A program made the translations under genes and the position numbers. Under the pieces are notes generated by a model that ran no database searches, was not told where the DNA came from, and saw only the letters and a program-made list of their open reading frames with translations. This document shows positions 26,129 through 35,456 of a stretch of DNA of 64,000 nucleotides, one piece after another. The stretch spans positions 1 through 64,000 of the forward strand of contig CAWFGS010000007.1 of the NCBI GenBank assembly GCA_963815535.1. The letters run 5' to 3'. Origin of the DNA: CAWFGS01 sp963815535. GTDB lineage: Bacteria; Pseudomonadota; Alphaproteobacteria; Sphingomonadales; Sphingomonadaceae. Every line of letters starts with the position of its first letter. The first letter of the stretch is position 1.

Positions 26129-27268
26129 CAGTCTTCGAAAGCGATCGCGCCCGTGTTGTGCAGCGTAACGAGCAGCGCCATCGCGGGTGCGTCGGGCTGC
26201 GTATCGAACGCCTCGCCATTGCACAAACGGCGCGCCATATCCGCCGCCGCGCCTTCGCAATCGTAGCTGACGCCGTCGATGAACAGGGTCAGCGCCGTGT
26301 CGCCCCGGGCGATATAGGCGAACCGACTGGCCGGGTTGCGAATCAGTTCGCGCGACGGATCGGCCAATTGCGCGCGCATCGTGTCGCGGTCGATCGGTTG
26401 GTCCGGCGACCAGTCGATATGGGGGTATTTGGGCGCGCTGTTATATTCGCCGAACCAGCGCGCGAAGGCGGCGCGATCGTTCAACCGCTCCATCGCCATA
26501 GCGTGCAACCGGGCGATCTGCGCCGCAGTGATTTCCCCCGGTCGCACCGGTGAGCTCGGTGTCGCGATATCGGTCGTCGTCCGTTAGCGCGTCCAGCACA
26601 TCGTCCGTCCAATGCGCGATCAGATCGGCGCGCGACGGCGCACGGAACCCGACCGAATAGGTCATGCAGTCGTCCCCCACCGCCACGCCGTGATGCGCGA
26701 TGCCGGGCGGCACATAGAGAATATCGCCGGGTTCCAGCACCCATTCCTCCACCGCCCGAAAGTCCGCGAGAAGGCGCAGATCGTCGTTCGGCGCAAGCGG
26801 GGTATCCTCGCCGCACGGTCCGCCGATCTGCCACCGCCGCCGCCCGGACCCCTGGATCAGAAAAACGTCGTACTGGTCGAAATGCGGCCCCACGCCGCCG
26901 CCATCGGCCGCCAGGCTGACCATTACATCGTCTACGCGCCAGTTCGGAACGAAGCGGAAGGGGGTCAACAAATCGGCAATTTCGGGCACATGATGATCGA
27001 CTGCCTGCACCAGCAGGGTCCAGTCCGCCTGCGGCAATCGTTCCAGCCGATCGAATGCGAACGGCCCGTCCTCACACGTATAGTCGTCACCCGATCGCAG
27101 CACCAGCCGCGCCTCCACCTCTTCTTCGCACGCCAGCCCCGCCAGGGCGTCCGGTTCCAGCGGGTTCGACCAGTCCTTCCACGCATTGCGGATAAGGCAC
27201 GGGCTGCGCTGCCAATGGTCGCGCAGGAATGCGGGAATGTCGAAAGTGTGAAGCAGATGGTTGGGCAT
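26125..27268 (-). CDS. JmjC/cupin ribosomal oxygenase (RoxA/YcfD-like), one frameshift
   Basis: 2-oxoglutarate/Fe(II) oxygenase like E. coli YcfD, which hydroxylates an arginine of ribosomal protein L16. The iron site is HFDQYDVFLIQGSGRRRWQI (HxD) and PPGIAHHGVAVG (second His). The N-terminus reads FLRDHWQRSPCLIRNAW, typical of the family. A winged C-terminal part follows (ARLHAMAMERLNDRAAFARW). The frame breaks near 26537 in a GGGGG run. The stop at 26127-26125 overlaps the rluE stop, so two ribosome-modifying genes converge. ATG 27268. Confidence 0.85.
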
Positions 27269-27385
27269 GAACCCGATGCCTGTAAGCCATCGCCCCGGTC
27301 GGCGAAAGCGCCGGCTTTACATCGGCCGTTCCAACGGGAAAGGTGGTTCCCGACAGATAAGCCACCGCAAAGTCAGGATCGTTTC

Positions 27386-28528
27386 ATGCTCGATAGCAGC
27401 CGCCGCACCGCCTACAATTCCGATCACGAGGCGTTTCGCGACACCGTTCGCAAGGTGTTCGATCAGCACATGACCCCCAATCTCGACCAGCACGAGGTGG
27501 ACGGCATCGTCGGGCGCGAGGCGTGGAAGGCGTTGGGCGATGCGGGCATGTTGTGCCCCACCATCGCCGAAGAAAACGGCGGACTGGGCCTCGATTTCGG
27601 ATACAATTCGATCATCAACGAAGAACTTGCCTATCTGGGCAGCGCGGCGGGCTTCACCTTGCAGAACGACATCACCTGCAATTATTTCGAACGGCTGGGG
27701 ACGGACGCGCAGAAGGAACGGTATCTGCCCGGCATGATAACCGGCGACGTCATCACCGCGATCGCGATGACGGAACCGGGCGCGGGGTCCGATCTGCAGG
27801 GCGTGCGAACCACGGCGAAGCGGGACGGCGACGATTATGTCGTCAATGGATCGAAAACCTACATCACCAACGGGCAGAACGCCGATGCGGTAATCGTGGT
27901 GGCGAAGACCGACCCCGACGCAGGGGCGAAGGGGACGTCGCTGATCCTGGTCGATGCCGAAACGAAGGGGTTCGAGAAAGGGCGCAACCTCGACAAGATC
28001 GGTCAGCACAGCGCCGACACTTCGGAACTGTTTTTCGACGATGTCCGCGTGCCGAAGGAAAACCTGCTGGGCGGGGAAGGGCGCGGCTTCGTGCATCTGA
28101 TGGAAGAATTGCCGCAGGAGCGGCTCAGCATCGCGATCGGTTGCCAGGCGGGCGCGCAGCGCGCTTTCGACGAGGCGGTGAAGTTCACCAAGGAAAGGAA
28201 AGCCTTCGGCAAGACGGTGTTCGAATTCCAGAACACCAAGTTCACGCTGGCCGATCTCGCCACGCAGATACAGGTCGGCTGGGCGCATATCGACTGGTGT
28301 CTGACCCGGCACATGGCGGGCGAACTGACGACCGAGGAAGCCTCCGCCGCCAAACTGTGGCATACCGAAATGCAATGGAAAGCGGTGGACGTGTCGCTGC
28401 AACTGCATGGCGGCGCAGGCTATATGAACGAATATGCCATCGCCCGTCTGTGGCGCGATGCGCGCGTCAGCCGCATCTATGGCGGAACCAGCGAAATCAT
28501 GAAGGAAGTGATCAGCCGGGGGATTTGA
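27386..28528 (+). CDS. Acyl-CoA dehydrogenase
   Basis: 380-residue FAD enzyme for the first step of acyl-CoA beta-oxidation or related breakdown. Motifs: AIAMTEPGAGSDLQGVRTTA and YVVNGSKTYITNGQNADAVI (FAD/substrate site), QERLSIAIGCQAGAQRAFDE, KERKAFGKTVFEFQNTKF, and VSLQLHGGAGYMNEYAIARL with the catalytic-base region, ending SRIYGGTSEIMKEVISRGI. ATG 27386 with AGGATC before it; a longer open frame upstream is antisense to the oxygenase gene and is not used. Substrate chain length cannot be given. No other beta-oxidation gene adjoins. Confidence 0.93.
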   Translation: MLDSSRRTAYNSDHEAFRDTVRKVFDQHMTPNLDQHEVDGIVGREAWKALGDAGMLCPTIAEENGGLGLDFGYNSIINEELAYLGSAAGFTLQNDITCNYFERLGTDAQKERYLPGMITGDVITAIAMTEPGAGSDLQGVRTTAKRDGDDYVVNGSKTYITNGQNADAVIVVAKTDPDAGAKGTSLILVDAETKGFEKGRNLDKIGQHSADTSELFFDDVRVPKENLLGGEGRGFVHLMEELPQERLSIAIGCQAGAQRAFDEAVKFTKERKAFGKTVFEFQNTKFTLADLATQIQVGWAHIDWCLTRHMAGELTTEEASAAKLWHTEMQWKAVDVSLQLHGGAGYMNEYAIARLWRDARVSRIYGGTSEIMKEVISRGI

Positions 28529-28596
28529 ACGGCATGACCCGCAGGCCGGGTTTCTTTCATGCAATGGCAGGGGAATGGGCGTAAGGGGCAGCGACC

Positions 28597-30801
28597 ATGA
28601 GCAAGGAACCCGTCCCGCAAACCACGAATCCCGACGATGCGGGCGCGCGGTATATCAATCGCGAGCTGAGCTGGCTGGCGTTCAACGACCGTGTCCTGTC
28701 CGAAGCGGCGAACACCGATTATCCCTTGCTGGAACGCGTCCGGTTCCTGTCCATATCGGGCAGCAATCTGGACGAGTTCATGATGATCCGCGTCGCCGGG
28801 CTGGCAGGGCAGGTCAAACGCGGGATCGAACGGTTGTCCATCGACGGGCGCACCCCATCGCAACAGTTGACCGCGGTGCGCGAAACGGTGCGCGCCCTGA
28901 ACGCCCGGCAGCAGGATCTGTGGCGGACCCTGCGCGGCGATCTGGCCGATGCGGGCATTTTCGTGGCGCAGGACAGCAAGCTGGGCGATGCCGCGCACGA
29001 TTGGCTCCGAACCTACTTCCTGGATGAAATCATGCCGGTCATCACGCCGCAGGCGATCGACCCGGCGCATCCGTTTCCCTTCGTCGCGAACGAGGGGATG
29101 GGCGTGCTGTTCACCCTGACCCGCAAGACGGATCGGGAACGGGTGATCGAAATGATCCTGATCCCATCCGCTCTGCCGCGCTTCGTCCGCATTCCGGCGG
29201 AGATATTGCAAAGCGAAGAGGGCGATGCGCCCCGCGCGCATTACATCAGCATGGAACGGCTGATCTGCCGGTTCGCGGACGAGCTGTTTCCCGGTTTCAA
29301 GATCAAGGGCGACGGCGCGTTCCGCGTCTTGCGCGATAGCGACATCGAGATCGAGGAGGAAGCCGAAGATCTGGTCCGCACATTCCGCAGCGCGATCCAG
29401 CGGCGGCGACGCGGGCGGGTGATCCAGCTGGAGCTGGAAGACGATTTCGATCCCGTCGCCGAAGCGATGCTGCGCGAACAGCTGGGTATTCAGGCGGCAA
29501 CCGTAGTCGATACCGAAGGGTTGATCGGCATGGACGGCCTGGCCGCGATCGTCGCCGAAGATCGCCCGGCGCTGAAATTTCCAAGCTACACCCCGCGCTA
29601 CCCCGAACGCGTGCTGGAACATGACGGCGATTGTTTTTCGGCCATCGGGGAAAAGGATCTGGTGATCCATCACCCGTATGAAAGTTTCGAGGTGGTGGTC
29701 GATTTCATCCGGCAGGCGGCGGACGATCCCGACGTCGTCGCCATCAAGCAAACGCTGTATCGCGCCGGCAACCAGTCGCAGATCATCGGCGCGCTGATCG
29801 CGGCGGCGGAAGCGGGCAAATCCGTAACCGCCGTGGTCGAATTGAAGGCGCGGTTCGACGAAGAACAGAACCTGTTATGGGCGCACAAGCTGGAACGCGC
29901 GGGCGTTCAGGTCATCTACGGCTTCGTCGATTGGAAAACCCACGCGAAGGTATCGATGGTGGTCCGGCGTGAAGAGAACGGATTTCGCACATATTGCCAT
30001 TTCGGGACGGGCAATTACCATCCGCAGACCGCGCGCATCTACACCGATCTGTCCTTCTTCACCGCCGATGCGAAATTCGCGCGCGATGCCGGCAAACTGT
30101 TCAATTTCGTCACCGGTTATGTGGAACCGCGCAGCACGGAATCCCTCACCATCGCCCCGCTGGGCCTGCGCGACAAATTGTATGCGATGATCGATCGGGA
30201 GGCGGCTAATGCGGCGGACGGCAAATGCGGCGCGATCTGGGCGAAGATGAACTCCCTGACGGATAAAGGGGTGATCGACCGGCTCTATGCCGCCAGCCGC
30301 GCCGGGGTGCAGGTGCAGCTGGTCATTCGCGGTATCTGCTGTCTGCGCGCGGGCGTGCCGGGCCTGTCCGACAATATCCGCGTCAAATCGATCATTGGGC
30401 GTTTTCTAGAACACAGCCGGATATGGGCCTTCGCCAACGGCAATCCGATGCCCAGCGAAAAGTCCAAAGTCTATATCACCAGCGCCGATGCCATGTCGCG
30501 CAATATGGACCGGCGGGTGGAAGTGATGGTGCCGATCCGCAACAAAACCGTCCACGATCAGGTGCTGCAGCAGGTGATGCTGGCCAATCTGCTGGATGTC
30601 GAACAAAGCTGGGACATGCAAGGCGACGGAACCTATACGCGAACCCGCACGGCACAAGGCGATGATGGGGGCCCAGATGGGGGCAAGGCCGCATTCAATT
30701 GCCACCGCTATTTCATGACCAACCCGTCGCTGTCCGGGCGCGGCGGCGCGTTGGAAGCGGGCGCCGTGCCGAAACTCAACCTCAATCGCGGCAAGGGCTG
30801 A
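28597..30801 (+). CDS. ppk1: Polyphosphate kinase 1
   Basis: 734-residue PPK1 that builds polyphosphate from ATP. Domains: N-terminal (YINRELSWLAFNDRVL, ISGSNLDEFMMIRVAGL), head with VITPQAIDPAHPFPFVANEG, then the two catalytic C domains with RAGNQSQIIGALIAAAEAGK, DWKTHAKVSMVVRREENG (phospho-acceptor His region) and CHFGTGNYHPQTARIYTDLS. Length and motif order match the family. One base separates its stop from the ppx start, so kinase and phosphatase form one operon. Works with the stringent-response enzyme in many bacteria. Confidence 0.96.
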   Translation: MSKEPVPQTTNPDDAGARYINRELSWLAFNDRVLSEAANTDYPLLERVRFLSISGSNLDEFMMIRVAGLAGQVKRGIERLSIDGRTPSQQLTAVRETVRALNARQQDLWRTLRGDLADAGIFVAQDSKLGDAAHDWLRTYFLDEIMPVITPQAIDPAHPFPFVANEGMGVLFTLTRKTDRERVIEMILIPSALPRFVRIPAEILQSEEGDAPRAHYISMERLICRFADELFPGFKIKGDGAFRVLRDSDIEIEEEAEDLVRTFRSAIQRRRRGRVIQLELEDDFDPVAEAMLREQLGIQAATVVDTEGLIGMDGLAAIVAEDRPALKFPSYTPRYPERVLEHDGDCFSAIGEKDLVIHHPYESFEVVVDFIRQAADDPDVVAIKQTLYRAGNQSQIIGALIAAAEAGKSVTAVVELKARFDEEQNLLWAHKLERAGVQVIYGFVDWKTHAKVSMVVRREENGFRTYCHFGTGNYHPQTARIYTDLSFFTADAKFARDAGKLFNFVTGYVEPRSTESLTIAPLGLRDKLYAMIDREAANAADGKCGAIWAKMNSLTDKGVIDRLYAASRAGVQVQLVIRGICCLRAGVPGLSDNIRVKSIIGRFLEHSRIWAFANGNPMPSEKSKVYITSADAMSRNMDRRVEVMVPIRNKTVHDQVLQQVMLANLLDVEQSWDMQGDGTYTRTRTAQGDDGGPDGGKAAFNCHRYFMTNPSLSGRGGALEAGAVPKLNLNRGKG

Positions 30802-30802
30802 C

Positions 30803-32323
30803 ATGGGTGCGATCGGGCGGCGGGGCGATCGCGACGGCGTGTTCTCCGGCACGGAGGCCGACCGCGCCATCATCGATATTGGCAGCAATACGGTGCGGAT
30901 GGTCTTGTATGGCGGCGCGCCCAGAGCGCCGCTGACTCTGTACAACGAAAAGGTCACCGCCCGGCTCGGCCGCGACATCGCGACGACGGGCGCGCTGGCG
31001 GACGACGCGATGACGATGGCTCTGCGCGCGTTGCGCCGATATGCCCTGTTGCTCGGCGATTTGGGCATCACCGACATCGAATGCGTGGCGACCGCCGCCA
31101 TGCGCGAAGCGACGAACGGCGCGGCTTTCCTGCGCGAGATCGAGGAGTTGGGCCTGGCGCCGCGCCTGTTGCCGGGACGCGAGGAAGCGCGGATCAGCGC
31201 GATGGGTGTGTTGGGCGCGTTCCCCGGTGCGTCGGGCATCGTCGCCGATGTCGGCGGGGGCAGTCTGGAACTGGTCACGATTGGCGGCGACGACAGCGCA
31301 AAAAAATCGGACAGTCTGCCGCTGGGCACGTTGCGCCTGCCGCAATTGCGGGACGATAATGACGGCGATCTGGCGGGCGGCGCCGATGCTCTGCTGGCGG
31401 CGGCGGGATGGGGCGACGATGTCGGCGGCGATACGCTGTATCTGGTGGGCGGAACCTGGCGCGCGATGGCGGTGTTCGCGATGCAGGCGCGCGATTATCC
31501 GCTGACCGATCCGCACGGCTTCATGCTGGATTACGACGCGGCGAAATCGCTTGCCAAGCGGATGATGGCAAGCGAGCCCGACGATCTGTCCGACATGGCG
31601 CGCATATCCAGCATGCGTGCGGCCAGCTTGCCCGATGCGGGCATTTTATTGAAAACCATGCTGAAACGTCTGCGCCCCGAACGGGTCGTTTTTTCGTCCT
31701 GGGGTCTGCGCGAAGGGCTGCTGTTCGACCGACTGGAGGATTACGTGCGCGCGCAGGATCCCCTGCTGGCGGGCGTCGGCATGTTCGGCGATATGCGCGG
31801 CGCACCCCCGATCTTAGCGACGCGGATGGCGGCGTGGTATGCAGGGGTCGTTCCCGCCAGCCGCGACGGCAGCGAGCGATTGCGCCTGGCCGCCACCACA
31901 TTGGCGCTGGCATCCATGCAGATCGAACCCAATCTGCGCGTCGATCACGCGATCGAATGGGCGCTGGCGAAACGCTGGATCGGCGTCGATGCGGGCGAAC
32001 GCGCGATGCTGGCCGCTGCCATCGCCGCCAATTCCAAGGGGTACGATCTGCCTGCCGGGATCGCCGAACTGGTGGGCGGGGGTGGGCTGGAACAGGCGGT
32101 CTGCTGGGGCCTGGCCGTGCGCCTGTGCCGCCGGATCGGGGGCCGTTCGCTGCGATCGTTGGAAGTCAGCCGGTTGCGCCGTGACGGCGATGCGTTGGTC
32201 CTGACTCTGGACGACAGCCACGCCGCCCTGTTCGGCGCTTCGAACGAGAAGGATCTGGACCTCCTCGCCGACCGGTTGGGCCTGACCGCGCAGGTCGTCA
32301 TCGCGGCCGCCCGTAACGGATGA
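30803..32323 (+). CDS. ppx: Exopolyphosphatase, Ppx/GppA family
   Basis: 506-residue ASKHA-fold phosphatase releasing phosphate from polyphosphate or converting pppGpp. Phosphate-1 motif RAIIDIGSNTVRMVLYGG; second site VADVGGGSLELVTIGG; CVATAAMREATNGAAFL and GREEARISAMGVLGAFPGAS are typical. An HD-like C-terminal part follows (FSSWGLREGLLFD is the usual hallmark). Directly coupled to ppk1. Its last codons and stop fall in the first unit of a 12-bp tandem repeat, so the C-terminus may vary between strains. Confidence 0.93.
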   Translation: MGAIGRRGDRDGVFSGTEADRAIIDIGSNTVRMVLYGGAPRAPLTLYNEKVTARLGRDIATTGALADDAMTMALRALRRYALLLGDLGITDIECVATAAMREATNGAAFLREIEELGLAPRLLPGREEARISAMGVLGAFPGASGIVADVGGGSLELVTIGGDDSAKKSDSLPLGTLRLPQLRDDNDGDLAGGADALLAAAGWGDDVGGDTLYLVGGTWRAMAVFAMQARDYPLTDPHGFMLDYDAAKSLAKRMMASEPDDLSDMARISSMRAASLPDAGILLKTMLKRLRPERVVFSSWGLREGLLFDRLEDYVRAQDPLLAGVGMFGDMRGAPPILATRMAAWYAGVVPASRDGSERLRLAATTLALASMQIEPNLRVDHAIEWALAKRWIGVDAGERAMLAAAIAANSKGYDLPAGIAELVGGGGLEQAVCWGLAVRLCRRIGGRSLRSLEVSRLRRDGDALVLTLDDSHAALFGASNEKDLDLLADRLGLTAQVVIAAARNG

Positions 32324-32355
32324 CGTAACGGATGACGTTACGGATGACGTTACGG
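32312..32355 (+). repeat. 12-bp tandem repeat at the ppx stop
   Basis: Units CGTAACGGATGA (32312-32323), the same again (32324-32335), CGTTACGGATGA (32336-32347) and a partial CGTTACGG. The first TGA is the ppx stop codon. Adjacent units also form an inverted pair GTAACG/CGTTAC. Confidence 0.85.
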
Positions 32356-32440
32356 CCCCTGACGGGCAGGGGACCGCGCGCCCCACAGCTTGAGAAAAGG
32401 GCGCATAGCTGGCACAAACGAGTCAGGAGAATCCCAGCAT

Positions 32441-33565
32441 ATGACCGACATCGCCACCATCGAAGACATCATCGAAGAAGCGCGCAACGGGCGCCCTTAC
32501 ATACTGGTCGATGCGGAAGATCGGGAGAATGAAGGCGACGTCATCATCCCCGCGCAGTTCGCCACGCCCGATCAGGTGAACTTCATGGCTCGCAACGCGC
32601 GCGGACTGATCTGCCTTGCGTTGACGAAAGCCCGTGCGGACGAGCTCGATCTGATGCCGATGGCGCGCCACAATCAAAGCCAGCACGAAACCGCCTTCAC
32701 CATCAGTATCGAGGCGCGCGAGGGGGTGACGACCGGCATTTCCGCGGCCGACCGGTCGCATTCCATCGCGACCGCCATCGATCCCAAACAGGGGCGTTAC
32801 GACGTAGTGTCGCCCGGCCATGTCTTCCCCCTGGTCGCGCGCGACGGCGGGACGCTGGTTCGGGCCGGCCATACCGAAGCGGCGGTGGATATCTCACGGC
32901 TGGCAGGGCTGAACCCGGCGGGCGTCATCTGCGAGATCATGAACGAGGACGGCACGATGGCCCGCCTGCCGGAGCTGAAAGTGTTCGCGCGCGAACATGG
33001 ACTGAAAATCGGCACGATCGCCGATCTCATTACCTTCCGCCGGCGCAAGGAAACCCTGGTGGAACGCGTCGCTTCGGCTCCGTTCGAAAGCCATTACGGC
33101 GGCAATTTTCAGCTTCACGTCTATCGCAACAAGGTGGATCAGGCGGAACACGTCGCGCTGGTCCGGGGCGAACCCACGCGGGGCCAACCGACTTTGGTGC
33201 GGGTGCATCAGGTCGATATCATGTCCGACATTCTGGCCTGGCAGGGCGGGCGGCGCGATTATGTGGGTACGGCATTGCGCCATCTTGCCGACCATGACGG
33301 TCCGGCGGTGGCGGTGTTCGTGCGCGATGCGAACCCCGCTTCGGTGTCCGACAAGGTGCGATCGCGCGGCGAATATTTTCAGAAGAAGGGCCTGATCGAC
33401 ATCGGCGTCGGCGCGCAGATCCTGCGCGATATCGGGGTGGGCAAGATGATCCTGCTCAGTTCGTCGCAGATGAAGCTGGATGCGCTGGGCGGTTTCGGTC
33501 TGGAAGTGATCGACCGCGTTCCCATGCGCGCCGAAGATGAAAAGAACATCCGCCTGGTGAAATAG
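32441..33565 (+). CDS. ribB: 3,4-dihydroxy-2-butanone-4-phosphate synthase with degenerate GTP cyclohydrolase II-like domain
   Basis: RibB half (about 1-205) makes DHBP from ribulose 5-phosphate for riboflavin: ILVDAEDRENEGDVIIPAQF, NFMARNARGLICLAL, TGISAADRSHSIATAIDP, PGHVFPLVARDGGTLVRAGH, GVICEIMNEDGTMARLPEL. The C-terminal half is GTP cyclohydrolase II-like (HVALVRGEP, VRVHQVDIMSDILAW), but the three zinc cysteines usual in HSECLTGD...LRCDCG are absent, so it should not open GTP. Such RibBX-type proteins are known in alphaproteobacteria; a separate RibA must exist elsewhere. ATG 32441 has CAGGAGA ahead. Frame intact. Confidence 0.93.
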   Translation: MTDIATIEDIIEEARNGRPYILVDAEDRENEGDVIIPAQFATPDQVNFMARNARGLICLALTKARADELDLMPMARHNQSQHETAFTISIEAREGVTTGISAADRSHSIATAIDPKQGRYDVVSPGHVFPLVARDGGTLVRAGHTEAAVDISRLAGLNPAGVICEIMNEDGTMARLPELKVFAREHGLKIGTIADLITFRRRKETLVERVASAPFESHYGGNFQLHVYRNKVDQAEHVALVRGEPTRGQPTLVRVHQVDIMSDILAWQGGRRDYVGTALRHLADHDGPAVAVFVRDANPASVSDKVRSRGEYFQKKGLIDIGVGAQILRDIGVGKMILLSSSQMKLDALGGFGLEVIDRVPMRAEDEKNIRLVK

Positions 33566-33569
33566 GCGG

Positions 33570-34310
33570 CAATCAGGAACTGCGCGCGAAGGGTGAAAAG
33601 TCGGTCTGCGTGTCGAACGCATCCAGCCCTTCGCGTCGTTTCAGTGTGCCCACTGCCCAATATGTCACCGGAGTCAGCGCCGCTTCCCACACGGTTTTGA
33701 TCAGCCATTGCGACAGCACGACCTGCACCAGCAATTCGGGCGGCCAACCGGCGATGCCGTAAAACGCCAACGGATAGAATATGGCGCTGTCGATCCCCTG
33801 GCCCACCACCGTCGAACCGATGGTGCGGGTCCACAGCGCCTTGCCCTTCGTCCAGATCTTCATCTTCGCCATGACGAAGCTGTTGGCGAATTCGCCTGCC
33901 CAGAACGCCGCCATCGACGCGGCGACGATGCGCCAGCTGTTGCCGAAAACGGCTTCGTACGCAGCCTGGTTGGGCCACCCCGCGGCAGGCGGCAGCGCAA
34001 CCACGACCCAGGCCATGAACGCCATGAAGGTCAGCGCCGCGAAGCCCACCCAGATCACGCGCCGCGCGCGGGCATAGCCATACACTTCGGTCAGCACGTC
34101 GCCGATGATATAGCTGATCGGGAAGAACAGCACGCCCGCGCCGAACGTCCATTGCGAACCGTCGGGCATGGGGATGTAGGACGGCTTCGACGCGCCGATC
34201 AGGTTCGACAGCAGCAAAATTGCGACGAAGGCCGCCATAATCAGATCGTAATATCGCAAGGGCCGCCCGGCCTGCGGTTCGGCGGCATCGGATCGGGGCG
34301 TTTCCATCAT
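33570..34310 (-). CDS. queT: Queuosine precursor transporter (YhhQ family)
   Basis: 246-residue inner-membrane carrier for queuosine precursors (preQ0/preQ1), used for tRNA modification. Helices and motifs: YYDLIMAAFVAILLLSNLIG, TFGAGVLFFPISYIIGDVLT followed by EVYGYARARRVIW (the family signature), WAGEFANSFVMAKMKIWTKG and RTIGSTVVGQGIDSAIFYPL. Convergent with ribB, with 4 bases between stops. I see no preQ1 riboswitch in the short upstream space before the tRNA gene. The symbol follows the YhhQ/QueT naming. Confidence 0.88.
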
Positions 34311-34367
34311 GACGGTCCCTATGGCCCATTTGCGCTACGGTCAAAGCACGCTATGGCCGTGCCCGCT

Positions 34368-34444
34368 GCGCCCGTAGCTCATCTGGATAGAGCGCGAGAC
34401 TTCTAATCTTGAGGCAGCAGGTTCGAGTCCTGCCGGGCGCACCA
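34368..34444 (+). tRNA. tRNA-Arg (TCT)
   Basis: 77 bases: acceptor GCGCCCG/CGGGCGC, D-arm GCTC...GAGC, anticodon stem CGAGA/TCTTG (one G-U) with loop CTTCTAA, T-arm GCAGGTTCGAGTCCTGC, encoded CCA. Anticodon TCT at 34402-34404 reads AGA/AGG. Confidence 0.93.
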
Positions 34445-34482
34445 ACCGCCCTTTCTCAGTCCCCCCCTCAAACCAGCCCCAA

Positions 34483-35292
34483 TCAGCCCCGCAATACCGT
34501 GCCGATCGGTTCGCGCGTGACGGGGTAGCCCGCATCGTCCGGTATCGTCAGCCAGCGTTGGCCGCCGGTTTCCACCAGTGCGGGCATGATGGTCCGCACG
34601 GGGATTTCCTCGCACTGGCGGACGGCGGCGGCGTAATCGGGGAAGCTCGCCAAACGTTCCAGATTGCGCCGGGTCGGGTAGATCAGCGACAGATCGCCCG
34701 TTTCGGCAGCGTCCAGCGCCCCTTGCGCCGTGGTCCAGAACAGGCGCGAGTTTTCCGTCGCATCCACTTCCACTTCCACGCGGCCCGTGCCCAGATCGAA
34801 CAGATAGAACCGCGTATCGAATATCCGCGACAGGCGCTCGTTCTTGGGAAACCAGCGTGCGAAGGGCACGACGTCGTCCAGCGACAATTGCCAGCCGAAC
34901 TGCGCCAGCACCGGGGCCAGTTCGCCGCGATCGAACAGCATCGCGCGCGCATCGGCGGCGCGGCCTGCGTCCACCGCGCCCCTAAGGCCGATGACGAGGC
35001 CGGTTTCCTCCAGCGTTTCGCGAATGGCGGCGATGCGGTGCGCGATTTCGTCTGCGGGCAGGGGGGATTGGACGGTTTGCGCCAACGCAATATCGGCAGG
35101 GTCCACCCGGCCACCGGGGAACACTGCCGCACCGCCGGCGAAGGACATGGTGCGGGAACGCACGACCATCAGTATTTCGGGCGCGTCGCCCGACCTGCCG
35201 TTGCGGAAGATCACGACGGTGGCGGCCTGCATGACCGTTTGTCCGCTTGCATGCGATTGCGGGGTCGAGGCTGTTTTCGGGGTGTCGTTCAT
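34483..35292 (-). CDS. NUDIX hydrolase
   Basis: 269-residue phosphohydrolase of the larger NUDIX group (NUDT19/RNU-like). FPGGRVDPADIALA begins the Nudix box, which holds an insert and continues as RETLEETGLVIGL, giving the REUxEE catalytic helix. Before it: VVIFRNG, EILMVVRSRTMSFAGGAAVF; after it: LVPFARWFPKNE-like segment (DDVVPFARWFPKNERLSRIF) and DTRFYLFDLGTGRVEVEVDA. A CoA or nucleotide substrate is possible. ATG 35292 (MNDTPKT) fits; longer starts upstream look unlike protein. Frame intact, single gene. Confidence 0.85.
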   Translation of the reverse strand: MNDTPKTASTPQSHASGQTVMQAATVVIFRNGRSGDAPEILMVVRSRTMSFAGGAAVFPGGRVDPADIALAQTVQSPLPADEIAHRIAAIRETLEETGLVIGLRGAVDAGRAADARAMLFDRGELAPVLAQFGWQLSLDDVVPFARWFPKNERLSRIFDTRFYLFDLGTGRVEVEVDATENSRLFWTTAQGALDAAETGDLSLIYPTRRNLERLASFPDYAAAVRQCEEIPVRTIMPALVETGGQRWLTIPDDAGYPVTREPIGTVLRG

Positions 35293-35430
35293 CGCAATGG
35301 GTGTGGCGCGGCGGGCCGGGTTTGCCAAGTCCGTTGGCCGGGGCATGGTGTCGGAAATCGTTACAGAACCGACCGCATGCAAATGTGCGTTAACCATTGT
35401 GAGGTAGGGAATTGCGGCATTCGTGCGGTT

Positions 35431-35446
35431 TGGCACGCTGCATGCA
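35431..35446 (+). promoter_or_regulatory. Sigma-54-like promoter
   Basis: TGGCACGCTGCATGCA: the -24 element TGGCACG is a full match, and GC of ATGCA lies the required 10 bases after GG. It points into a gene-free stretch ending at a terminator about 100 bases on. Confidence 0.4.
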
Positions 35447-35456
35447 ACGTCATCCA

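Noticed and set aside
26612..27385. Extended N-terminus of the acyl-CoA dehydrogenase frame
   Set aside because: It is antisense to the ribosomal oxygenase gene and lacks dehydrogenase homology; ATG 27386 has its own ribosome site.
32356..32440. FMN riboswitch before ribB
   Set aside because: Only about 85 bases, without the FMN element's conserved segments.
34311..34367. preQ1 riboswitch before the queuosine precursor transporter
   Set aside because: Space is short and no preQ1 stem-loop with A-rich tail is visible.
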